A DNA stretch of 64,000 nt from Enterovibrio coralii (GCF_001559595.1 NZ_LNTY01000025.1:238471-302470), one strand, 5' to 3'; positions 29,053-40,179 are shown, counted from the first letter of the stretch. The notes: generated by a model not told the origin, from the letters alone. Made by a program: numbers and translations.

Positions 29053-30462
29053 TCAGCAGAACAAGCCGTGTTCGAACCACTCGCCTGTCGCGGTGCGGAA
29101 CACCCAGCAAAGTTGGCCACGTTTATTGCGAGCAACGAAGTAGTCTCGTTGGATAGGTGCTTGATCCCACCATCCGCTGCAGATGCGTTCAGGGCCAGTC
29201 AATGTGTCGGGCTTTGCTAAAAGTGGTCGTGGCGATTTGTGCAGCAGCGACGGGCGCATGGGTAAAGGCAACGGTACAACTTGCAGACACGTTTGAAGCG
29301 GTGCTTGGTGTTTGAATGCATGCTCAGGGCGATGATCATCCACCAAGGTGAGGCTATAGACCCCTTGTTTGCCAGCTTTGGCCTGAAGCAAGCTGATGAG
29401 TTCTCCCGGTGTGATTTGCCCACGTTTACCTGCAAACAAGTCCTGTGTTGGTGCTTGCCTTGGTAACAAGGTGTTGGCTTCCAAATGAATATGAATGACA
29501 GGGGCATCCAGTGTCAGTTTCTCCAAATGAAGCTGTAGCAAGGGCATCCATCGACTTGCCGTGGATTCAGGTTTGGCGGCAAACAGGGTCAGTATTTTCG
29601 GTTCATGGTCGTCACGCTGTGTTAGTGTCAGGGTGATTTCCGGTACAACAGATTCACGCGCATCGAGGTACTTTTCCATCTCTTTGAGCATGCGTTGAAT
29701 GGGAAAGCATAAGGTCTGGCTGGCAGCAATCTCATGCAGTAATTCCAACGATTGGTGAAAATAAGCGGGTGGCGCGAACATGGCGGGCAAGGCGGCTTTG
29801 GTTTGGGTCAATGCACGAATATGTGCAGTGAGTGATTTGCCAAAACGCTGCCCTAGTGCGTCGATAGGAAGAGCAAACAATTGCTTAGCGTGGCGAACGC
29901 CCATGCGCTCAAGCTGGGTGACATGTTTTTCAGTTAAGCCGAGTTGGCGAATCGACAGTGTCGCCAAGGCTTGTTCTGTTGCTTCTAAGGTCAAAAAGCC
30001 TCGATCCAAGCCTGAACGGGCGAGGCGTTTCGCCGCTTCAGGACAGGGACTGAGTGCGTAATGAAATTGAACATTTTCATCGTTAAGTACCGGTAGCAAG
30101 GCATGCCAATAGGCGTCTAACGAGCCGTAAAGCTTGAGCATGGGCGTGACTTTCATCAGCAGGCCGTTTGGAGCATCGAGGATGATGTCAGCATTGATTT
30201 GGTACAGCAGAGCCGCCAGTTGGTGTAGACGCGCGCTTTCTTGCTGCTCGTCGTAATCCACCACATCTAAGGCATGACAAAGTGCACTGGCTGTGCCCAA
30301 GTCGTTACCAATACGAATGCCACTGTCGATTGCCGCTTGATTGGCTTGCCAGACATGCCCAGTCGCACGAGACAGTACGATCAGCGGGGAGTCTGTGCTG
30401 TTGTCCCTGATCAAGGTATCCAGCAGCAGCGTCGGAAAATGCAGGTAGAGCCAAAGTGTCAT
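29053..30462 (-). CDS. imuB: Y-family polymerase-like mutasome protein ImuB
   Basis: A 469-residue Y-family homologue starting LWLYLHFPTLLLDTLI. In true Y-family polymerases acidic residues hold the metal; here the equivalent positions look replaced, as is known for ImuB, which acts as a hub that binds the sliding clamp, ImuA and DnaE2 instead of polymerising. A clamp-binding-like segment (QATLSIRQLGL region reads LATLSIRQLGL) is in the middle. Gene order is imuA, imuB, dnaE2 with short gaps. Confidence 0.88.
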   Translation of the reverse strand: MTLWLYLHFPTLLLDTLIRDNSTDSPLIVLSRATGHVWQANQAAIDSGIRIGNDLGTASALCHALDVVDYDEQQESARLHQLAALLYQINADIILDAPNGLLMKVTPMLKLYGSLDAYWHALLPVLNDENVQFHYALSPCPEAAKRLARSGLDRGFLTLEATEQALATLSIRQLGLTEKHVTQLERMGVRHAKQLFALPIDALGQRFGKSLTAHIRALTQTKAALPAMFAPPAYFHQSLELLHEIAASQTLCFPIQRMLKEMEKYLDARESVVPEITLTLTQRDDHEPKILTLFAAKPESTASRWMPLLQLHLEKLTLDAPVIHIHLEANTLLPRQAPTQDLFAGKRGQITPGELISLLQAKAGKQGVYSLTLVDDHRPEHAFKHQAPLQTCLQVVPLPLPMRPSLLHKSPRPLLAKPDTLTGPERICSGWWDQAPIQRDYFVARNKRGQLCWVFRTATGEWFEHGLFC

Positions 30463-30505
30463 CGGAACAATGGCACCACGTTGGATGGCAAAGGCTCTGC
30501 ATCAT

Positions 30506-31147
30506 TCATGGCAGAGAACTTCGCATGAGAGAGAAGCTACTGCAGACTTCCGGCAATGGCAGCGTGAAGGGCAGTACTGGCAAGCCACGACGTTTTACGA
30601 CGTGGATATTTAACCCTTCTTCGACGGGTGTAATAGACAAACGGCAACTGACAGGCAGCCCCTGAACACTTTGTTGATGGGTGATCATAAAGAGCAGGCA
30701 ATCATTTTCTGTCGCCGCCAGTTGCAGGCGTCGAGCCTGCGTCACAGACAAGGCTTCGCCCCACAGGACGGCTGTTCGGCAACAGCCACTTTTCAAGGCC
30801 TGTTCGACGCACCACAGGCTCGAATTGGTCGTGGTGTCTAAGATCACCACTTTTTCCAGATCGAGTCCTGCCTGACACAATGCCACAGGATTCACTTCGC
30901 CCGGTGGGGTGGCAAACACAGTAAGCTCACTGTCGTCTAACGCGCTCGCAATGGCAGGCAGGATGAGTCTGAGTTCCCCAATACCGAAACAAGGAAGTTG
31001 TAACTCGACAACACCGGATTCAGGCCAGCCGCCCTCGAGCTTTTCATCAAGCAATACGTGGCCGCTTGCGCGGAAGTGTGTCTGGGGTTGGTACAGGCGA
31101 TTCGCTGTCCAAATCCCCGAATGGAGAGCAAGGATATTGTCGATCAT
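30506..31147 (-). CDS. imuA: SOS mutasome protein ImuA
   Basis: A 213-residue RecA/SulA-like protein. LDEKLEGGWPESGVVELQLP resembles the RecA-fold start although the Walker A motif is not intact; the middle reads LEKVVILDTTTNSSLWCVEQAL. It is the first gene of the damage-inducible operon, with a LexA box 14 bp upstream of the start codon. In other species ImuA is needed for DnaE2-dependent mutagenesis. Confidence 0.85.
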   Translation of the reverse strand: MIDNILALHSGIWTANRLYQPQTHFRASGHVLLDEKLEGGWPESGVVELQLPCFGIGELRLILPAIASALDDSELTVFATPPGEVNPVALCQAGLDLEKVVILDTTTNSSLWCVEQALKSGCCRTAVLWGEALSVTQARRLQLAATENDCLLFMITHQQSVQGLPVSCRLSITPVEEGLNIHVVKRRGLPVLPFTLPLPEVCSSFSLMRSSLP

Positions 31148-31160
31148 AAGAATAATAATA

Positions 31161-31176
31161 CTGTATATGTATACAG
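31161..31176 (-). promoter_or_regulatory. LexA (SOS) box
   Basis: CTGTATATGTATACAG is an exact match to the gammaproteobacterial LexA operator CTGT-N8-ACAG with an AT-rich centre and near-perfect dyad. It lies directly before imuA. Confidence 0.93.
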
Positions 31177-31308
31177 TATTATATTAGGGCGAGTTAGCCA
31201 CAAGAGCAAGCAGGTTTTCATCGTGACGTGCAATGAAAAGGTGGCGTAACTCTTTGTTTATGATCGCTAAATTGGTGATATCACTGAATAAAAAGTGCGC
31301 AAAAAGCG

Positions 31309-32826
31309 TCAGGCTTCAGCCCCGTATAGCCACATCACAAAAATGAGCAGACAACTGAACGCGGCGGTGGTTTGTAAGTGAGGCATCCAGCGCTTAATTT
31401 GCTGAGAAACAGAGTGATCTTGAACCTGTCCACTGATGTCTTGACGTGTCCATTTTTGCAGGTTGGGGTGGAAGAAGAGATACACCTTCACCAAGGAACC
31501 AACCAACTGCTCGTACCAAAGCAGAGGCACAAAAATCGGGTGGAACTGACCGGATTGCACCGAGATCAGCAGCACGTTAACACTTCGTGTCGCGATCACC
31601 CAGAACAAGTAGGCGATCACCACTTTGGCACCCATGTATGTTGCCACAACAATTGCTAGCGTCGGGCCAATCAAGGTCGTCCACATACTGATGCGTTGGT
31701 CCAGAAGACAAATCCATAGGAAGATGCCGGCTTTCTTAGGACCCAGATCGATGGCGCGCATGTTACTTCTTAGCATGTTGCCGTACCAACGGGTCATGAG
31801 CGATACGCTGGTTTTGAGGAAGCTGCCTGACGGCGCATCTTCCAAACAGGTCACAGACACGTCGGGGAGATACATCATCTTCCATTGCTCTTTGAGCACG
31901 AAGTACCATGTACTCTTGTCATCCCCTGTGAGCATGCGAATGCGTCCGTATCGCCAGTGACTGACATGGTCATAACGCAGGCTGTCGATGAAATCTGGCG
32001 ACAAGGCCATGGTCGCGCGGTAGACAGAAAACCGTCCCGTGAGCACTAACACGCGATAGGTGAGGCTTAGAGAGCTCATGTAGAAATGGCGTTGTGCCAT
32101 ACGCTGGCGGTACCACTGACGCGTCAGAGAATTGCCTTTCACAATCGGTGCATTGTGTGTGGTGAGGGCACCTAAATCGTGATAACGCATAAGAAAGCCA
32201 GACGCTTTCGCCAGGATGCCTTCGGGCAGCACAGTATCACCGTCCATTAAGACGAGGATGCTGTCTTTTGATACCGGGCGGTCTTCTGCCAGTAAGGTCA
32301 GAGCGTCGGCCATGGTGTTGCGTTTACCGCTGCCGTCTTGGTCGATGATGTAAAGGCTAACTGGCACGCGTTCTTGCAGCTTGTTGAACTGGGTTTCGAT
32401 GATGTCGAGGTCAGCCTCATCCGTCACGCAAGCCACAGCGCGACAGGCTACGCCAAAGTTACCAATTTCATCGATAAGTGCTTTGAAAACGGGCGCACTG
32501 ATCTCCGGTGTTGTGCGATAGCATGGGATGACCAAGAGTATTTCGCTCGGCTTGTGAGTCAGCTCTGCAAGGCTAGAAAGCACAGGGTAGCGAACGTATT
32601 GATAGTACAAGCCACGGAATAGATGGATTGTTTTCCAGCCGTAGCGCCATGCACCAATGATACCGAGCGTATATAAAACTTCTGGGTTGACGTGATCATC
32701 GGGCAGAATGCTGTAAATCGCCCAAAGTCCCAGCAATAGACCCGCGAAGAACAACCACCACAGCACGGTGATGTGCGTTGGGTCTTCGCGGTAGAAGTTT
32801 TTAACGACAAGGTTCTTTACGTTCAT
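31309..32826 (-). CDS. Alg8-like membrane glycosyltransferase (GT2)
   Basis: A 505-residue processive GT2 enzyme. Two N-terminal helices (about 20-42 and 48-66) precede the GT-A domain. DGD at 195-197 is the DxD motif, TGDD at 300-303 the base aspartates, and TRW at 345-347 the acceptor motif. The region after it, RWYGNMLRS to LDQRISMWT, is typical of alginate polymerase Alg8. Three or four C-terminal helices follow. Its ATG overlaps the stop codon of the Alg44-like gene (ATGA), so both subunits are coupled. No epimerase, lyase, AlgK, AlgX or AlgE gene is near, so the polymer need not be alginate. Confidence 0.82.
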   Translation of the reverse strand: MNVKNLVVKNFYREDPTHITVLWWLFFAGLLLGLWAIYSILPDDHVNPEVLYTLGIIGAWRYGWKTIHLFRGLYYQYVRYPVLSSLAELTHKPSEILLVIPCYRTTPEISAPVFKALIDEIGNFGVACRAVACVTDEADLDIIETQFNKLQERVPVSLYIIDQDGSGKRNTMADALTLLAEDRPVSKDSILVLMDGDTVLPEGILAKASGFLMRYHDLGALTTHNAPIVKGNSLTRQWYRQRMAQRHFYMSSLSLTYRVLVLTGRFSVYRATMALSPDFIDSLRYDHVSHWRYGRIRMLTGDDKSTWYFVLKEQWKMMYLPDVSVTCLEDAPSGSFLKTSVSLMTRWYGNMLRSNMRAIDLGPKKAGIFLWICLLDQRISMWTTLIGPTLAIVVATYMGAKVVIAYLFWVIATRSVNVLLISVQSGQFHPIFVPLLWYEQLVGSLVKVYLFFHPNLQKWTRQDISGQVQDHSVSQQIKRWMPHLQTTAAFSCLLIFVMWLYGAEA

Positions 32827-34407
32827 AGATTGAACCAGCGTTTGAAGACATCAGACCAACCAACCGTCGCAACAACGGCTACTGGTTCGTTAACGATGGA
32901 ATCGGTATCTTTTGGATCAGGTTGAATCTTGATCAAGGTGTACTGTTGCAGTCTTGGCAGCACTTTGGGCAGACACTTAAGGACTCACCTTCATCGTTGT
33001 AGATGTCGCTGTTAGACGCACTGTAGAACTGAATGTGGTCGATAGTCCCTGTCATCTTCTCTTCAGTACTCGCGAGACGGTACTCAACAGGCATACCAAT
33101 TTTCAGCAACTCAGCACGCTCCAATGGCATCAGCGCGAGAATGGAACGTTCCGTTCGATCTTCTTGGGAGATGGGAGAAAGTTCGAAAATCGACGTGCCG
33201 GTTTGAACAACCTGCCCGTCTGTGGCGTTGATGGCGACGACATAACAATCACACGGCGCGTAAGCTAAACCACGGGTTTTCAAACGTTCGATCTCTTCGA
33301 GGATCTTGTCTTTCTCTTTCACCAATATGTCGAGTTGGCTTCTTACTTCAAACGGCGACTTGGAATCTACCAGAGCTTCTCTTGGGGGGACGCCAATAAG
33401 GATTTGATCGAGTTGGTTCTCGATATACTCTATTTCAGCATCAATAGAGAGTATTTCGCGCTTGATTTCATAGATAGCCACACGCTCAAGCTCACGAGAG
33501 ACGTTGTCGACGGACCCGCTTCGCACGCCGTCGTTATACAGTGCCAAAATGGTGCCGCGTGTTTTGAGCTCGTCCTCTAGCAGGCTTCTTTTTTCGGTAA
33601 TAAGCTTTAATTCTTTGAACAAGCGCGAGTTATATCGAGCGACCGACTCTTTACTTTGGCGAAGCAAGGTTTGCAGATAGAGGATTTCGCTGTTGATGTT
33701 ACCTAAATCTTGTTTGCTCTTTGCCAAGAGATCCGTGCCTTCTTCCGTAAAGACGGAGAAGAGGAGTTCGCCCCGTTTGACAAGTTGCCCGGTTTATACT
33801 CACCCAATCGAAGCACACCGTTGTTATAGCTTCGTTGTGTCAGCACGGGTTGGCTTACCGCAGCATGTTCGGAATTGATGGAAAGCAGCCTTGTTTGGAT
33901 CATCAACGCGGCGGTAGAAATCAGAGCTACAGAAACCAAAGCGACAACCGCGAATCGCCACCAGTTTTGACGCATGCGCTTCACCTCTTCTTCGTGAAGT
34001 TGCGCTTTAACGCCGTAAGAGGTCACGCTCTCAAGTGAAATGGTTTCACCGGTCAGGTAGGTATCTACAATCGATTGAAGCGTTTTCTGGTGACCAGAAT
34101 TCAGAGAGTAAAACTGACAACCCAATACATAGCCGTCATCACTGACTCGCATGACTTCAAAGTGGACTGGGGTAGAAAAGCGTCCGACGGGTAATTCAAA
34201 GCAAAGATGACCACCAGATTTGTCGCCTTTCTTTCCTTTAATTTTTCCGTCAGGAATGGAACACCCACCAACACTCCATTCGTTGGTAGGATATAAAATA
34301 CCATCTACCTCGATCTGAGCAGGAAACTCAATACGAGGAAATTTCCTAGCTCCCGAACGGGAACGGAATGTATGGATCGAACCGGAACTAATGGCTGCTA
34401 CTCCCAT
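32823..34407 (-). CDS. Alg44-like PilZ-membrane fusion protein (two frameshifts)
   Basis: A 528-residue protein once two single missing bases (near 33787 and 32971) are restored; the restored length is an exact multiple of three and the stop overlaps the next start. Residues 15-115 form a PilZ domain with a basic RKFPR start and EWSVGG, where the usual D or N of (D/N)xSxxG is Glu. A membrane helix follows at about 142-165. The periplasmic part is HlyD-like: a lipoyl-type half (LGEYKPGQLVKRGELLFSV), a long coiled coil, then the second half (CDCYVVAINATDGQVVQTG). In alginate synthesis Alg44 binds c-di-GMP and activates Alg8; the same partnership is inferred here. Confidence 0.82.
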
Positions 34408-34739
34408 CTGCCCCTCCCTATAATCTTAAATGGCGTGATGTCTAATAAGTTGTTCAGCAAGTTTCACGCCAAAGTTACATAAGTATAAATAGTGAGACAT
34501 AGTTCAAAAATTGAGCTTATTGATAAGTATATAAGCTAATGTGATTTTTTCAGGAAAAATGGGCGTTGCGAGCAGGTTCAAAAAAATAAATCAGGGAAGA
34601 GGAGTTTAAGACCTTGTTTGCGAGATTTTCAAAATAGGAGAGAATTGGGCTGAAAAGTTGCAATATGCGAATAAAATAAGAGGGTTAAGAAGCGAGAGAG
34701 GCAACAACTTTTCCCTCGCTCCAAAGTTGGCTAAACACA
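34408..34739. other. AT-rich intergenic region, no gene seen
   Basis: About 330 bp between the Alg44-like gene and a small hypothetical gene. It is visibly AT-rich. A GGGAGGGG ribosome site lies just before the Alg44-like start; the region should contain that gene's promoter. I found no RNA gene. Confidence 0.5.
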
Positions 34740-35078
34740 CTACATTTTCGTCGCGCGTTCAATATGGAAGAGATGAATCTCATGAAGGATGCGTTCTGAG
34801 ATGAGGTCTGAAATGATGCCATCAAAACGCGTCTGCAGTTTCTGAACAGCAGGGATCAATTCCATCATCGCTTCTTCATTTTTATCATTCAGCTCAACAT
34901 CAAAGCTGAGGTCGTAGTCGATGGATGCAATGAAAGGCTTCATGCGCTCTAGAATGCAGTTGATCATGTATTCGTTGGAGCTAAGGTGCATCAGCTCCTC
35001 TTTGATCAGCTCAGTCAACGCACAGGTGTCCTCTGTTCGCTGAGCATTCTCTTTAGGAAATGGGATAACGGTCGGCAT
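34740..35078 (-). CDS. Small hypothetical helical protein
   Basis: A 112-residue acidic protein with mostly helical pattern (LTELIKEELMHLSSNEYMINCILERM). No signal peptide, membrane helix or known motif is visible. It lies about 180 bp after the hybrid kinase on the same strand and might be part of the same signalling locus. I do not recognise a family. Confidence 0.6.
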   Translation of the reverse strand: MPTVIPFPKENAQRTEDTCALTELIKEELMHLSSNEYMINCILERMKPFIASIDYDLSFDVELNDKNEEAMMELIPAVQKLQTRFDGIISDLISERILHEIHLFHIERATKM

Positions 35079-35257
35079 AGCGGATTCTCGTTAAAAAAAA
35101 AAGATATAAGTTATGTTTATTAGTATTTGGTATCAAAATTAGTTAAAAATCGTACGCTTGCATAGAGACACCTGACATTAGTGCAGCTCGGTTATCAATC
35201 TTAGTAAAAGGGATTGGATTGCAACTAAATGAGGCTTGCGCAATTTCCTAAGATCGT

Positions 35258-38200
35258 CTAGCACATTTTGATGGTATCTACCGCTGCGAGCATGCTCTCG
35301 CAGAGCGCGTCACTGCTCGTTCTGATGCTATTGAATAGCTCTTCAGGCAAGCCTTGCGAGAAGTCATGATGCTCAAGGTTTTTACATGCCTCAGAAAACG
35401 CCACAGCCCCCACCATTAACGCTGCCCCTTTCATTTTATGCGCTGATTTTTTAACGTCTGCGTACTTCTCTGCCGACCATGCAGTTTCCATTTCTTTAAT
35501 GTCAGAGGCTTGGGTGGAGACATAACGGTCCACCAACATAGAAAGCAGATCTGGATCATCACCTGTCGTTTCTTTCAACGTTGAAAGATCGAAGGGGGCA
35601 TTATCCAATACGTCTACTGAACCTGTGCTGTCTGATTGAGATGGTTTCAAGTCCGTCTCAGTTGGCGAGAGTAGTGAGGTGGCGGTGTCTTCCGCGCCCT
35701 CCGTTGGCGCGGTTCCCATGGTCGGGTTGAGGGCAATAAGCTTATTCATGACAACGAGAAGGTCTTGCTGCTTAAAGGGTTTGGCAATGTAATCCGTCAT
35801 ACCTACGTCCAAGCATCGCTCTCTATCGCTAGCCAAGGCGTTGGCCGTCATGGCCAATATTGGAATGGCTGGCAGGTTGTTTTTCGCTTCAATTTCACGA
35901 ATGCGTTGTGTGGTTTCGTACCCATCCATCACGGGCATTTGACAGTCCATAAAGACAATGTCGAAGCGATCGGACATATAGCGTTCAAACGCAATGGCAC
36001 CGTTATCTGCAATGGTTGGATGACAGCCAAGGTTTTTAATAACCGTAGTGATGAGATCCTGATTGACCGGATGATCTTCGGCAACGAGTATTGATAGTCC
36101 TTCGCGAGTCAAAGACGTTTCCTGTCGTTTCGAGATATTTTCGCGATCAGTCAATTGGGTGAATATCTCATTACGCGTACAGCCTTTGCCATCCATGTGC
36201 GAGATGACTTCGAGAGCGTGCGTGAGATTAAGGATGGTAAACGGCGCGGTAAGTGAAGCCGATATTGAGTAAGGTCTGTGCGTTAGCACGCCTTTAATGT
36301 CGGCGAGGTACAGCACATGCTTGGTATAGTGCTCAGGCTCAAGTCGTGGGCGTAGTTCTTCGAGAGAAACCGTATGGTCGACCAGCGTGTACATAAAGCC
36401 AGGAGCGTTTTCCAAGGTGACCAATGCCGCGTGTTCGTTTCTTGCTACCACACACTGCATATTGTGGTATTCAAGGTATTTCACGATGTTGGATACTTGG
36501 CTGACGCTGCGTGAAATCACCAACGCGCGTTTTCTATCGAGCGTGGTAGACGGTGCGGAAAGACCGTCAATGTTGTCTTTGTCGATTTCAACATCGAGTT
36601 TAATGGTGAAGGTTGAGCCTTTACCCAAATCGCTGTCAGCTTCAATGGTACCCTCTAACAACTCCACAAACTTGTAGCAGATTGGCAGGCCAAGCCCGGT
36701 GCTTGGTAGCGACGTTTGCTGGAGTTGTCTATCTGAGAGAATTTTTCGAAGACTTTGTTTAAATCCTCTTTCGCTATACCGATCCCCGTATCAGTGATCT
36801 TCATTTCAATCGAGCAACGTTCATCTGAAAGGTCAACCATGGTGAACGCGACGTCAACGTATCCTGTTTCAGTAAACTTGGCGGCATTCCCCGCAATGTT
36901 GACCAATGTCTGGCGAAGTTTGGAGAAGTCAGACACGATACGTGTCGGCAATCGAGGGTCGAGATATGATGAGAAGCTGACCGTCTCTTTTACGCGCGGT
37001 GCAACAATGTTTGTGACGTTTTCCAACAGTTCGTTAAGACACATGGATTCATGCCGCACGGACATTTTCCCCGCCTCAATTTTCGACAAGTCGAGAACAT
37101 CGTTGATGATGTCTAACAAGGCGTTGGCTGACGTGGAAATCGTTTCGTTGTAGTGCCGTTGCTCATAGGCTAACTGGGTGTTCCCTAATACTTCTGACAT
37201 GCCGATAATGCCATTGATTGGGGTGCGAATCTCGTGGCTCATCATAGCTAGGAACGTCGATTTCGCTTCATTGGCTTGCTCTGCTTCATCTTTCGCGTGG
37301 CGAAGTGCCTCTGTCACTTCTTGGTTCAGCTGCGCCTGCTTGTCTGAATACATCATGCTGCAAATGCTTTTTACGACAGGTGCAATCCAATTGATGGTTT
37401 CACCGTCGTACTCATAGCTTCTGCCAGCGATGAAAATCACACCCACTGCTTCGCCTTTGGTGATTAACGGAATAAGGACGTACTGAGAGAAAAGTGGGTC
37501 ATCGTTTTGTATGAATTCGGCATCTTGCGCGAAGCCGTTTCGCTTTAGCGCAATACAGTGCTGCGCGTATTCAAGTAAGTCGGCGGGTAACTGCATGAAC
37601 ATATTTGCAGTGTTATTTTGAGCGTGTTTATAGAGCAAGGTTTGTTGATCACCTTGAATGCCAATCATGGCAGCGAGTTCACTGTCAGTAAATGTTGAGA
37701 GCACAGCGAGTGCCTTTTTAAAGCTGCGCTCGGAATCGCCCGTCGTCATGTACAGGTCTTGCACTGTGTTAAATACAGAATACAAGGCGTTTCCTCGGCT
37801 CAATTTCGCCTCGACATCGAGTTGTTTTGATATATCCCTGATCACGATAACGACGTGGAAGATCCCGCCAATTTTTTGTTTGTTGGCTTTGAAACTGAGA
37901 TAGCGAATATCGCGGCCTTCTCCAAGCGTTTGTACTGACTCCATTTCTGACAAAGACATCGCGCCTAGATAAGACTTTTCCACCGCCCCAATCAGGTCGG
38001 TGTTCGCCTCCGTTTCCAATGCCTTTAGTTGATTGACGTCCCCGTCCATGCAGTTTTCAGGAGCTTCTAACAAGGTAATCGCGGCTTGGTTGCTTGATGT
38101 AACATGCCCTGTTTCATCTAAAACCAGCACGCCATCGCGGTAGTTTCGAAGTATCGATTCGAGATAGCTCTTACCAAAACCGATCTTCAGTAAGGTGTTG

Positions 38201-39168
38201 GCATGTCGAATAAAAAAGAGTGAAAGCGTGACGATAACGGCGAGAAATACGGCCAATAAATACTTCTGGGTAAATTCAATCGTATTGAGTGCGCGGTCTG
38301 CTTTGAATTCTATGACCACGCCCAAATTAAGGTAGGGGAGCCATTGCCACGCGCCTATCACGGAATTGTCACTGATGTCTGGGTAGCCGTGTGTGTTTAT
38401 AAACCTGTCTGTTGACCCCGCAAAATACTCGCCATACTCATTACTCAAATACGGGAGTTCGCTGGTTTCTTTTTGCATGGTAGAGGGGGCGAGTATGTTG
38501 CCGTTTTTGTCGGTGATAAAAAACAGGCGGTTGTCAGTTTGGTCATGGGTGACGAACAGATCGTCGAAGGATTGGCTCGATTTAATGGCGATGACGACGG
38601 GTGGAGATTCAAATTCTACGCGTCGACTTTCAACGACAAACCCGTAAACCACGGAGGAAGAATTATCGTCCGGGTTCAGCTTAAGCGGTGTGCCAACATA
38701 GTGTTGATGTTGTCGGATAGATTCGACGGTTTGGCTCATCACCGAAGTGGACATGACGTTTTTATTGCCCACGCTAATCGCGACGTCGTTTTCCGGTGAG
38801 ACCAAAATGAGACTATTTAGAGAGAAGCTGTTGAGGTACTGGTTGAGCGCACGTTGAGCCAACACGATGTCGCGAAACTGTGGTCGCTCGCTGGTGATTA
38901 GTGTCTCGAGATCGCGAATGAGCGCGGCATCATTTTGCATGATGGTGAGTTCACGGTCTTTGTGCTCAAACCAGTCCTCTAACAGGACGGTTGCTGTATC
39001 CAATTCCGAGTTGAGGAAATATTCCAGCTTGAAATGCGTTTCTTGATAAACCGAGCGGAAAAACCACAAAAACGACAGCAAGATGATAAGCACCACCGCA
39101 CCGCCGCTAACAAATAATTGGATGAGCGTTTTTTTCGATTCCTGAGAAAAATAGGCGTGGTTTAGCAT
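35258..39168 (-). CDS. Large hybrid histidine kinase with PAS/GAF, receivers and HPt (frameshifted)
   Basis: A 1303-residue BarA/ArcB-style kinase when one base near 36702 is restored. Order: membrane helix at about 16-38, a large periplasmic sensor (likely dCache) to about 300, second helix at about 303-322, PAS-like and GAF-like domains, HisKA with [14 protein letters not shown] near 640, HATPase with [11 protein letters not shown], a receiver-like domain that lacks its phosphorylation motif, a true receiver ([30 protein letters not shown]) and a C-terminal HPt domain with [13 protein letters not shown]. The break falls in the G box, where [19 protein letters not shown] is expected. It lies 9 bp after the receiver-hemerythrin gene. 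Confidence 0.85.
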
Positions 39169-39177
39169 CTAGAAACC

Positions 39178-40179
39178 TCAGGCATGTTCAAGAAAGACGT
39201 TTTTATATTTGGTGTCTTCCTGTACTACATGTTTCACCCACCAGAATCGGAGCAGTTTGAAAAAGTCAGTCTTGTAAAAGCTGGGGTCTGCTTGGCATTT
39301 CAGAATGACGAAGTCGGCTTGTTTGACCAATCGCACATGCATTTCTTTGTGTACTTTCAGTCGTTGGTATTCCCGTTGTTCCAGTAGCTGTTCTTCCAGC
39401 AAAATGTGCCCTTTTATGTAGGCATCAAACCTTGCGGCGATTTCATCAAAGGCTTTCTCATCTTTGTGATTGATGATGATGTCGTAGGTGTCGTTGATGA
39501 TATCGAGCAACGCCATATTGCTGTTGTCCAAATCGCTTTGCCCTACCGAAAAACGATCTTGCCATTTGATGAAGAGTTTTTTAGGTGGCGCAATTTCAAC
39601 GTCTTGTTTGGTATCGGTCGTGGCAACTGGTTCCGAAACGGTGGGTATGTCAGAGAGTGGAGCACTCTCGTGAACCAAAGACTCAAACTCTTCCATCGCT
39701 TCGTCTGCAAACGCGATGGTGCCGTTTGTTTGAAACGCAGTCGTTTTGGCTGGGTCTTGCTGATAAATTTCGAAGTAATGCTCGATGGTCTTTTTGGGCT
39801 TTGCTTGCTGGGCAAGCTGGTTAACACGCTCTTGCAAAGATTGACGGTTGACGGGCTTTACCAAAAAGGCATCAACATCAAAAGCGATACATTGTGCGAT
39901 AACACTCTCTGAGGCATTTGCCGTCAGAATGATGATGGGAATATCGTGCGGAAGACCAAATCGACCGCTACGCACTAACCTCAGCATTTCCAGACCATCG
40001 ATAGGATCCATCTGAAGATCAGTGATAATCAGAGAAGGGCGCTCATGGTAGAGTTTAGAAATGGCATCCGCACCGTCGATGGCAGTGATGGCCTCTTCAA
40101 AGCCGAGAGACTTCGCCATGATCGCGATGGTCTCCCGAATCATTTCATGATCGTCAACAATCAGACACTTATCCAGCAT
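39178..40179 (-). CDS. Receiver-bacteriohemerythrin response regulator
   Basis: About 333 residues from the ATG at 40177-40179, which has GGGGGA upstream. Residues 1-125 form a receiver domain (LIVDDHEMIRE, site LIITDLQMDPIDGLE, FLVKPV). After a linker rich in acidic residues, the last 130 residues resemble bacteriohemerythrin: WQDRFSVGQSDLD start, HILLEEQLL, HKEMH and HVVQED. The first iron-ligand histidine expected in the DxQH motif is replaced (DLDNSNMALL), so diiron binding may be altered or lost. It is the first gene of an operon with the hybrid kinase, which probably phosphorylates it. The output is unknown. Confidence 0.8.
   Translation of the reverse strand: MLDKCLIVDDHEMIRETIAIMAKSLGFEEAITAIDGADAISKLYHERPSLIITDLQMDPIDGLEMLRLVRSGRFGLPHDIPIIILTANASESVIAQCIAFDVDAFLVKPVNRQSLQERVNQLAQQAKPKKTIEHYFEIYQQDPAKTTAFQTNGTIAFADEAMEEFESLVHESAPLSDIPTVSEPVATTDTKQDVEIAPPKKLFIKWQDRFSVGQSDLDNSNMALLDIINDTYDIIINHKDEKAFDEIAARFDAYIKGHILLEEQLLEQREYQRLKVHKEMHVRLVKQADFVILKCQADPSFYKTDFFKLLRFWWVKHVVQEDTKYKNVFLEHA

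Noticed and set aside
31309..34407. Calling the pair a complete alginate biosynthesis locus
   Set aside because: Only polymerase-like and co-polymerase-like genes are present; flanking genes are the SOS mutasome and a signalling locus.
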